Shown here: piece by piece, positions 13,001-25,000 of the stretch
How positions within the stretch are numbered: the stretch's first letter is position 1
How the letters are laid out: every line of letters begins with the position of its first letter
Assembly: GCA_946406115.1 (NCBI GenBank)
Contig: OX291545.1
Span: 10,926,001 to 10,990,000 of the forward strand
Reading direction: 5' to 3'
DNA: 64,000 nucleotides
Origin: Apoda limacodes
Taxonomy: Eukaryota; Arthropoda; Insecta; Lepidoptera; Limacodidae
Made by a program: the position numbers and the translations under genes
The notes under the pieces: generated by a model
The model's database searches: none
Seen by the model: the letters and a program-made list of their open reading frames with translations, nothing else
Told to the model about the DNA's origin: nothing

Positions 13001-16000
13001 TTTTCGCCTATTTTAACCGGGCTGTTATGTAGCTTTTAAGCAAAAGAGTTTTGTAAATTTGAATGAAGAGTTAAGCTATATTCCGTTAAAAGCATCCCAG
13101 CGGTTCACTATTGGATATTTTCCCTTCGTTGCAAGCGTATTTAAAAATGAACCAAATATAAAACCAGCCATAAGCAATTTTTAGAGCGTTTAGTAATGTT
13201 TCTAGAATTTGTCTCTGACTTGTAGACAGTATATTTGCTAAAAGTGGCCACTTATAGCAGATACGCTACCTACAACTCTTGTATTATTACAAAAAAAATT
13301 ACAAAATATTCCAAAATTGCTTATGGCTGGTTTTATAATTGGTTTATGCAAATTTTTCAAATACGCTTTTTACGAAGAGAAATTATCCAATAGCGGCGCT
13401 AGTGAACCGCTGGGATGCCGTTAATTCCTTAACGGAATACAGCTTAACTGCTTAAAAGCTACATAAGAGCCTGGTTAAAATAGGCGAAAACACAGTTATC
13501 CTAAACAAACAGAAAGCTCTGTAGAAAAATAAAAAATGAGCTAAATTAACCGAACGGTTATGCTAATTATTTAAAAACTGTAAGCTTACCTGGAACAAAA
13601 CAAATGAGTTGAATTACCCTAACTGTTTTGCTAATTATTACAAAATATAATTTAATTTTAATGTCTGTGTGGAGATAACTTAAACAAATGATATTTTTGT
13701 TCAATAGTTTCTTTATTAGTTTTTATTACAAATTTGTTTTGGCAAACTACCCATCAGTGAAGTAATATAAAACTACTTTATCAGAACGGTTTTAGATACT
13801 TAGGTGTATATCTCGATCACCGCTTAAGACCCGAACTCCACCAAAGCATGTCCGGAGATGTCTATTATTTATTATAATATTATTGTATGTGGCGATCAAA
13901 ACAAAGATGGGAGCGGTGACTTGATCCCATACTAATATTAGACATCTCCGTTTTGGTGGAGTCCGGGCCTTACGTAGGCCCAAGACATTAAAACAAAGAG
14001 AGAGAAACTATGTTCCCGGTATTAAATACTTTACTCGACTTTAGAGCAAAGAAGCAAACCTAGTACCTATAGACAGCAAGCTGCTGTGTTACAAAACAGT
14101 TCTAAAACCAATAACTACAAAAAAAAATTTAAAAAAAGCCCCAATGGTGATATAAATACTAATATAAATAATAAAATGGATAAACAATTTTAGCAAAACA
14201 AAATTTTTTTTTCATGAATAAAGACATAAGACACAAAAAAACATTCGAAATATTATCCTTACAAACAATAAAATAAGAATTTTGTCATTAATTTAACATT
14301 TTTAACATACAATTTGACAATAAACTTAAAATAACAAAATATTTAGACACCCTTACATGGTGATATGTGAGTAAAACAGATAAACAATTTTAGCAAAGCA
14401 ATGATTTTTTTTTTGAATTAAGACATTAGACACAAAAAACATTAGAAGTATTATCCTTACAAATAATAAAATAATAATTTTATCATTAATTTAACATTTG
14501 TAATATACAATTTGACAATAAACTTAAAATAACAAAATAAATAGACACCCTTACATGGTAATATCTCAGTAAAACAGATAAACAATTTTAGCAAATCTAT
14601 GTGTTTTTTTTATGACCAAAGACATAGACACAAAAAACCTAAGAAATATTATCCCTTCAGACAATAAAATAATAATTTTTTAATTAAACATTTGAATTAG
14701 ATACTGAGGGAATGTATTACATTACAAATCTCTAATTGATAATATATTAAAAATTCAAGCCCAGATCAGTTGAAAGGGAATGTACAGTTGTAAAAATCTT
14801 GTCATATTTGGTACTAAGGTTATACACTGCTTTCTGAATGAATTGCCAAACATGTCGAGATTCTGCAGAATACTCTGCATTTAAAACAAAAATTATTTTA
14901 AAACATGCGTCCACAGCTTTGACAATGGAGGTCATTTCATAACGTATATTATTAACTATTATGTACCTTGTAGAAATTTCTTTAAGGGTGGCACCTACCA
15001 CCATAATAAATGGTTGTAAGGTAAGCTTCAGCTCTTGCAGCTTTGCTTTACGGCGAGTAATAGTTTCATCTATTTCTGCAGCTGACTTAACATGGCAAAT
15101 AAATCCCTGCAAAGCTTCGTGTTTTGATGGCCGCCACTGTTTTGCAGATTTTGTTTTCACAATAGATGTTGTCATTAGGAATGGCAATACCATAAATGCA
15201 ACTAAGTTATGTACCTCATCATCATTGTCTGAAACAAAAAAAAAATGAGTGCAAGTTGTACTTGATCAGTCAGTGACTACTACCTATATTATATTAAATC
15301 AGTTGCAAAACCATGTTTCTCATTTTCAAAATTATGTTTACTTGTTTTTTTAATATACAACATAATCATAATTAAAATAAAATTTCGTTTGTTGACCTAA
15401 ATAAATGAAAATTGACTTTCTCTTGAAAATTTCCTAATCATTCTTTGATATTTAATTTTAAAAAAATAAGTGAAAATATAAAGTATCAAAAATTATATCT
15501 CAATATCTAATTTAAATTTATTTTTTCATATTTTCTAAGAATATAACAAAAGCTATACTTTTCAATGCAACAGCCGTGGAGTAGGAATCATAGGGAAACT
15601 TACAATTAATTTGATTTAAAATTTCTTTTAGGCCTACATCTTGTCGTTTTTTGGCCTCTTTAATTATTTTAGATGCTATTAATGGCCAGTTTTCATTAAT
15701 TTTGTTTTCGTTATGAGGATATAAAACTTTAAAATCTTTCAAGAGCTGAAAAAAAAAAGTAATGTTAAAAATTCTGTTAAAACTATAGTCTGACCGCGGA
15801 TGCTATGCCGCTTTCTGCATACAACTGTGTATCCGGAGAGCGGTACAGCATGTGCGGTCAACCTATAGTTAGATATTAAAGGTTAAAGGTGTTCAGTTCT
15901 TTTATTTTTTTTATAGGTGCTTAGTATTTCAAATAACTGGGCAACATGGCTGCTGGCAATGATTGGAATGCTAAGCAACTTAAACTAAAACTAAAATTGG

Positions 16001-19000
16001 GGAGCTAGGGCTGTTGTTACTAACTAGAGGTTGTGAATTTAAGAAAGTGTTAATGCTTATTGCCTGTTACCTCTTTTACTAGTAACATCTGACATCCTTG
16101 GCCACAAAACCACAAAATCAAGCCTTGGCTTCTTACCAGGCCACACACCCGTTTTTCTATTAAGTATGACAATCATGTACTAGAATAACTTATGATGTCC
16201 TGCACATTAAGTGATGAGTACTAAGCTATATAAGTTTTTAAATTTACGTGTTCCATTTCAACGGGTCACAAGTCTACCTCTGACCAAGGCTGGTGTAACC
16301 CAGCCGAAACGTCGGGAACAAGGTATTGTGCCAAATAACAACGCGTTTAATCACGTTTCACTATTTTAAATTAGAGTACTAAGCTACTTAACAAGTGACA
16401 GCAGTTGAAAGGCACTTACTAAGAATACGCCGCCAGGCTGGTTGAGAGGCTTAAAATCGCGTAGGTAGTTTTCTACTGTAATTTCTGTGGATGTTAATAG
16501 CATCAGCCTTTTCTTACTTGTCATATCCCAATACAATTCTACAGTGGCCCATGGGTCACAGCAATTCTTGAGCCATAAAAGTTTTTCATCGACATCTTCA
16601 CTTGTTTCCTGCAGTTGGTGTACTGCTTCTTCAATAATGTGGTTGGTATATGTATGACACGAATCTGCTTCACTACTGGTAGATGTTGAACCTTGTCGCT
16701 TTTTTGTAGATATTGCTATTCCGTGTTTTATAAATTCTCTCCTACGTTGTCTATAGCAATCTAATAATTTTCCTTTGGCAGAAGTTTTTTGTCGAGGATT
16801 AAATGTCATAAAGGGTATAAAATATACAGATGAATTTTCTTTGGTAAACACTCTGGATATTTCGAAAGCTAATTGGTATAATCTAGAGCTATTAATTTTC
16901 TTGTCTGGAGAGTCTTTTAACTTATGAGAAATGATCAAATTGCAAAGTTTCCTTCTTGAAGCATTGTTCAGTAGTCCAGTTTCTTGAAATCTTAGCAAAA
17001 GGGATTTCCCTTCGTTGCATGCACATAATATGCTGTACAACTCCTACAACAAAATTTATCAAATTAAATTTGATATACTCAATAATTCAACAGCCTGATT
17101 TCATTAAAATATGCTAATAAGATGGGGTGAGAATATGATGACGTACACAGGATGTATCAGAGCTTGTAGTTAGATCACTGTTTACTGTACCCGAAACTGG
17201 ATCATTTAAAATTGTTAAAGATGATTCTGGCTCATCAGGCTCTGTAGACTCCAAAACAAAATTGAAAACCGCCTCAGAAAAGCTAGGTGGATCCCCAGAA
17301 ATCTATAACAAAAACAGCTGTAAATGCATATGTTACTTAAAATAATAAAACTGTGCTAGAAAAAAAATTAAATTTTTAAGTACTTTAGATATGCTGACTC
17401 AACTGTTGTTGACTTATAACTGCTACACTTATTAGTTAAAACTAATCTTAAATACAACTAAGGCTAGGCGCATATATATATATCTGTCCCGGCAAATGTT
17501 GTTTTGCAATGGTCCAACTTGCACTTGACACTTTTTTTTTTTCTTATAAACTTTCCATAAACAATAAGGAGTTCAATTACATAAACACATACAGTAGAAT
17601 GATGTATATGAAGATATATATATATACTGGATGAATTATTTTTATGTCATGGTATTTGGAGGGAGTACTCAGTCCATTATTCTTAACAACTTTTACAAAT
17701 AAACCAACTTTGAAATCTAGAAAAAAAAATCAGCTGTTCCATACATTTTGGTTGAGTAGGTATAGCAATTAGTATTGGACAGCTTTTTATTTTTCGCGAT
17801 TTCAAAGTTAATTTCTTTGTATTTGTAAAAGCAGATTAGAATTATGCACTGAGTAATCCCTCCAAATGCGATGCATATAAATATAAATATATATAACAAT
17901 TATGATATCAATCAAACTGTTTGGTCAAGTTGTGTACTTGTAACGATTTTATGATGATCCAACAGTTTAGTCAATGATAGTGCACATACAGTTAATCCAG
18001 TTGTTAGCCATTTATTTAGTTTTCTTATTTTGTCTAAATTCAGCAGTCATTTAGTAAAACTCATTAATAAGTATACCTAATAATAACTACCATGGCAATG
18101 ATAAATAAAAAACTGGCCAAGTGCAAGTCAGACTTTTGTTTTCGGATTTCGTTTATTGTATGGGAGCCCCACTAAAATATTAATTTTATTTTGTTTTTAG
18201 TATTTGTAACAACAAGCGGCAATAGAAATACATCTGTGAAAATATCAACTGCAGCTATCATGGCAGACATATGATAGATGGGCAGCGGAGTCTTGGTAAT
18301 AGGGTCCCGTTTTTACCCTTTGTGTGCGGAACCCCAAAAAAATACTTGTTAGTTTTCACTAATTAAAAGCAAAAAAAATAAATAGCTTTTGGTCATATCT
18401 GTTCGACTGAATAACCAAAAAGCAATCAATGTGGTTTTTTAATTCATTTGACCAAGAAACTATCTATTTAATAATATGCAAATCTACATACATTTTCACA
18501 TACTTTTGATAAACCAATAAACAAATGTTTGATTGAATATAGTATATATGTGCCTAGCGTACTAGCCTTATAGTAATTACAAAAATGATGACAATTGGTA
18601 CGATAAATTGGACTTACTGATGCTTGTGTAGCTGAACTATCTCTAGGTGCTGTTAAAGTTCTTAACATTTTTATTTGTGTGTTCAGCTTAGCTCTATGGC
18701 CTATTAAAGGTATTAGTTCCTTTAGGTCATTCTCTGTCAACATTTGCAGAGTATCTAAGTCAATGGCATGCTCTGCAAAATAGTTTAAATTTGCTTTTAT
18801 TAACAAGATGACATGACATCATAAATAATAGCAATAGTGAAAGCAATCAAGTTAGGCTGTATAACCCCTGGGGGAAATCTTTATAGGAGATCTAGGTGAA
18901 AGTAGCTCCCTTTTGTACACCCCAACCGAGATCTATGTTCAGCAGTGATGTCATCAGGCTGGTCATGATGACAACAATCAGTACCTTAACCTGACCTAGT

Positions 19001-22000
19001 AACCCATTAGCAAAGTGCTAATGTTCACTCAACTCAGGTTTTAGTCGGTGGGACCCAAACACTACCCGATGAGCACATAGCGACCCAGGTGTCCATTAGA
19101 TTTACCCCCTGCACAACAAAATAAAAGTACCTTAACACATGGTGAGTTGGTAAGGTACACTTAGACTAAATACCTATGTTCGACACAATGATCACCTTGG
19201 TTGAGACTTTGGGACATTTGTACTTACCAGCTTGTAAAAAGAATGGTGTTGGACGTGTTCCTAAATTCGAACAAGCGTTTATAACTGACGCATATTGTAC
19301 CCAGTGTTGGTTAGTTGATAGCGTCACACCGTACTGGTACCTTCGAATTTAGGAACACACTAAGTAGGTATGGATAAAATTTTTATCAAAAGATTGGATA
19401 CGTAGGTATGTATTTATTAAAGAAAGTTTGTTCTTACTAACCTTTAAAATGTTCAATGTACATTTCTAGGCCCCACTGTCTTAAGTAATGGCTGACTGGA
19501 TCTGGTTCATCATCACATAAAACTTCCATTTTATGTGTTTTATATCGCCTCTTATTTGAAAATTTTAACAATTTTACATACACCATGCGAAATACAGAAA
19601 TGTAAGCACTAGATAATCAATCAGAGAGATAAACTGAAAATTGAAAACCGTGTCTATAGTTTAATTTATGCAAGTTTATGTAATTAAAATATAATATTTC
19701 ACCACTTTGCCATTGTCGCATTATCCACAACGAGTCAACGATTAAAGATAAAGTGTTGCCAACTCCTAAAAAAGTGTATTCCTAAACTAAATCCTTTGAG
19801 TATCCTATAAATTTACAAATATTTTTTATAGATTTAAAACCTGTCAAAGTATATCTAATCTTCTATGAAGCCCTTTGTTTTAAAAAAAAATCACTGAAAG
19901 AATCAATTATGACGAATTCCTGTTTTCGGGAAATTCCACCTAAATCGACCTGTTTCTGTTATATTAGGCACTACAACGTAACCTAATCTGGTTACGTTGT
20001 AGTAATATAACAATAACAGGTCATAATTGGAATTTTACTCTTTATACAAGCATCATAGATATGATCAATTTTGTGAATGACACATTTTTAACCGTATCGT
20101 ATTTCAACAAATTTTTAGCAAGATGATGCGCGAAATGATCTTTGACACAGATTATAAAATTATATTAGTATAGACAATTTTATTTATTCAATTATTTATT
20201 CATTCTTTATTGCATAAAGTAGAAAATTACTGTACAATTGGCGGACTTAATGCTATTATACATAAACTCCCTTCAATTCAGGGAGAAAACCCTAAGTTGA
20301 CAACACTTAGTTCGAAGTTGAAAGCCGCATATTGCGCGCACGTTAATACATGTTCATTCCTGTTTGTTTGTTTTATGTTTGCTTAATCAAAGACGATAGT
20401 TCGGCCACAGATAATAGTATAGTTCGGCTAAACGCAATTAAAAAAGTCGAATCTGTTGTATTCAGTTGGGTTACAACTTGCAGTTTCATTAGTTATATGG
20501 CAAAGTTTTTTATTTGGCAATTTACAACCAATGATTTTGCATATTATAATCAGAAAGCTCAATTAAGATAGATGAAACGGTTTAGTTGTATGTGACTAAG
20601 TCAATTTGATTATTTAAGTTCAGCATAAAACTAATGAACATTCAGCTGCTAAAAACTAAACCGAAAGTAACAAAATTAGTTTTGTGCTTAATAAGTAAAC
20701 CAGTTTTGCTTTTTCGAACGAATGTTGATTACTGGTATACAAATTTCGTCTATTTCTGATTTAGACGATAAAGTTTTGTTATTTATTTTTTTGAGTGTGT
20801 AGTCTTTATAATATGTATTGATAATGTTAACAATTTTTTTTTTAAAAGAGAAACTAGCGAGTTTCTTTTCGGATTCTTTATCTTTTTCTCGAAATCAATA
20901 TTAATCACCGGATTTCAAAAAATAGAATTTCATAACTTTGACGATTCAAAAGTGTTAGTAAAAACTTAATTTCAATGAAAAAAAAAAAATATTTTGACCC
21001 CTAGTTTTTTGCTATAATTTACAGCGTTATTATATATAATTCATATATAAACATAATCACAAAATTTAACTATTTGGTATGGAATATAGTAGATAAATGA
21101 AGGTCACAGGTAACTTATGTTCACCAGATACTAAAAATCAATATATTAAAATACATGTTTTTAATAAAAATTTTAATGGTTTTACTTAACTCAACCACAG
21201 ATGTGTTAAAATGTAGCAGTGGATCACCTCTCTGTAAGAGCAACACAAGACTGGAGCAATACAGCAGGCCGATAATATTACAGGTTAGCATTTAGTTTTT
21301 TTATATTTTCATCGATGTAATATTCAACAGTGAGCAGGCAAAGTTTCTAAAAAAAATTGCACTTTGTAGAGTAATTTGGTTAACTTTTGATACTCACTTC
21401 ATAATTTTTTTATGATATATACAGTGTTACAATACATTTATTGTACCTACAGTATAATACAAATATTTTACCAATGAAGTAATAGACGAAATCGTTGCCC
21501 AGCTACATTCGTCATAAATATAATTATATTAATTTCATTACGGTAGAAATAAAGTGTTACAGTGTTCCATACCGCAGTTGAGCTGAACGAAACACTAAGG
21601 AGAAGACTAAACCTACTGTGCACGAGTCTGACTAATACTTTACCATTTATAACATATGCTCTAAATGCAATTTCCATTTTCAGCATTTCCCTTTATACAG
21701 AGAATCAGACAGCTTATGTACTGACCCCAATGCTGCCCCACTCCCCCAAAGAAACAATGTATTCGAGGAACGATGGGACTGCCTTTCCAGGGAGTCTACA
21801 GAGTACTTAGTAGAAAGTCTACAACCTCGAGCGGCGTTCGGAGGACACACGCACCATAACTGCGTCATACGACATAGCTTTGTGCCTACGCATGATCATA
21901 AGATTGAGTTTGTTGAATACACTGTGCCATCATTTTCTTGGAGAAATCGTCTTGACCCCATGTATTATTTGGTAAGTAGCACAGTGAGGGCAGATAAGCT

Positions 22001-25000
22001 TTTGAAAGACCTTTTACTTTAAAATTTTATATCATAAAAATGTAAATGAGCGAACTCATCTGTCCTTTATATTACTGAATCTACATGTTTTAATCCCACT
22101 TTATTATATAGGTTTTTGAATAATATATGTGTACTAAAATGTTTTATTTCTCAAAATATACACACCGGCACAATTAGCGGAACACAAAAAAAGGATTTGA
22201 ACGAATGGCAGCAGGTTCTCTTCACTGATGAGTGCAGAGTTCTTTTAAAACAGATCGATGGGAGACAGCGAATATGGAGGCGCAAAGTAGAACGCCACAT
22301 ACAGTCTAATTTTGAACACACAGTGGCTTATGGTGGCGGCTCGATTATGGTTTGGGGAGGGATATGTTTGGGAGCTCGCACGGAGTCCGTGATAGTCACA
22401 GGAGGGACCATGACAGCAGATCGATACATCAGAGACATTTTAGAAGAACATGTTGTACCATTTGCCCCATTTATTGGTGACGACTTTATTCTAATGCAAG
22501 ATAATGCTCGTGCTCATAGTGCACAATCGGTACAGGCATATCTGAGCCACGTAGGTATACTGGTGAAGCAGTGGCCAGCAAATTCCCCCGATATGAATCC
22601 GATAGAGCATGTCTGGGACTAGCTAAAAAGAAGGGTTAAATCCAGAATGCCACCCCCCAACAATCTGAATGAACTTGGAAACGCATTACTTGAGGAGTGG
22701 GAGCGGTTGCCTTAAGAAATCATCGATAACATAATCTGTAGCATGCCCAGACGAATGGAAACCGTAATCAGAGCAAGAGGGAGAAACACTCGTTATTAAT
22801 TTTGCTTTAATTTTATTGTTAAATCATTTAATGCTTACTTTTTTTATTTTTTGTGATGGTTCATAATCATCTAAAAATTTCACTTATTTCAAATTTCTTT
22901 ATTTTTCAAAAAAAAAATAACGAAGACTTTTCAAAGTCGTTGTTAAAAGATGTTAATCAATTTGTTATTACATTTTCGTCAAATATATGCGTTATTATCT
23001 CATAGTCTCACTTTTTTTTCTGTTCCGCTAATTGTGCCGGTGTGTATATATAATATGATTTTACATTTTAGGGTTCCATACCGAGAATGTGTAAAAATTA
23101 AAGGGGCATGGTGGCCCAAAAAGCTGTTTTTGTTGTCTTAAAACGATTAAAGGGTTTAGTTTAGTCGGCATTCTGTGGTGTAACGGAACGCTCGGTGCTC
23201 GAATTCGACTCGCACTTGACCTGTTTTATTCGAAGTTGATAAACAACTGTCTACTACCAATATAAAATTAAAACGGCGTTCTGGTGCTAAGAAACGGTAA
23301 ACAAAACTTCTTTAGGCTGTTTAATTTAATTGTTTTTTTTAAACCACTGAGATGGTAAACATTCTATATGGATTTTAATTGCAGAAACAGACACGTAGTT
23401 GGACATAGTACAGCTATAACACTTGTCAACATCTCTGTTTAGAAAACAGACAAGTCACGGTGTGACACGTGTTAACAGATTTTAGCGATGCCTTTAATAC
23501 TGTCAAAGTCAAAGTCAAAATGGTTTATTCAAATAAGGATTTTACAATCACTTTTGAATCGTCAAAGTTATAAAATATTATTTTTTGAACCCTCCCACCT
23601 TCCCGCCGGTTCACAATGTTGTTGATTTCTACCGAGAAGAATCCGGCAAGAAACTCGATAGTTACTCTTTTAAAAACACTATCAATAATACAAATAAACT
23701 AAAATACAATTAATGTTTTAAATAAAAAATTTTTAGTCGTACAATTTTATGTTATTTCCATTTTAATTTGGTTTACCTATGCATCCTGTAATTGAGCATC
23801 ATCAGTCCCAAGGATTTTTATCATTTACATAGTCTGAAATATTGTAGTATGCCTTATTACAAAGTACCTGCTTGATAAAAGATTTAAATTTACTTATTGA
23901 TAGATTTTGAATTTTATTTCAAAATTGTGATTTGTCAGAGTACGACTTTGAAGTAGGTACCTATTACTTTCACTTTTAAATTCTCTTAACAGTACTTCAT
24001 GCAACAGAATTCTACTGGTTCGATAGTTACTTGCATGTGCGCCAGCACTACTATGAACAGGTAGTTGAATTTATCTCTACCTAGTACTACATCAATGCGT
24101 CCCACAAGGTGGTGTGTTATACCCGCTTCTCTTTGCTATTTTTAGTATTTATATTGTAATAAAATGTTTTATCTCCGAATAAGAGGACATGATATCACTC
24201 TTTCAAAGTCAATAATGCGTTTAATACTTTACGTTTTTTGTTATAGTTAACAATAACGCCCGACGAGCTGAAGGTGGCTAAGTGTGGGATACACCGCGAG
24301 TGGACGACATATATAACAGCCATGGTCATGTTCCTGGCGCTTTTCACTTACCTAGCTTGGTACAGCAGAACTGCAACAACGTTTAGCTACAAGTATTTGT
24401 AAGTGATCAATGAATTAATAATTATTTTATTATTAGTTTTCCCTTTTCCTCAGTTTAATTTCTTAAATACTTTGAGTGTATGCACTGAGACAAAAATGCT
24501 GCTTACAGCATTCAATAACCAGTCTTATTTGAAAGCAATAAACCAAACTGAGCAAAACATTCAATCACAAACAATTCAAAAGCAGTGACAATTTAAATGT
24601 AGTTAGAGATGACACAATAGGTAACTACGAAACCAGATAAATTACTTCCTATAACATCGTCTATAATTTAGTGCTACGTGCAAAATTGAACCTAAGGGTA
24701 CGTTTTCGAAATTATTGTTTAGCAACTCCACGGGGTAGCCCCAACGTTGAGGTGAACGCGCCGTGTGGCCGTTGGAGGCACAGTGTATCGAGCCGGCTCT
24801 GCTCTTTATAAAGGCCCGCCGCAAGTATATATAGAAGTGGTCTGACTTATTGTCATAAAAGTTTTGTCTTGATTAATCAAATCAATTAGTTTGAGTAATG
24901 TAACTAAAACTTTGGTTTGACTAATACAATATACACAAAGCTTTGTAGTCAGTTTTGATGTTGGCATAAACTACAACTAAACTGTTTTTTAATCAGTGAA

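Noticed and set aside
19538..19544. TATAAAA just upstream of the internal ATG of the SAM-domain gene
   Set aside because: It is only about 10 bp from the ATG at 19529 and lies within the extended reading frame from 19586, so it is coding or chance.
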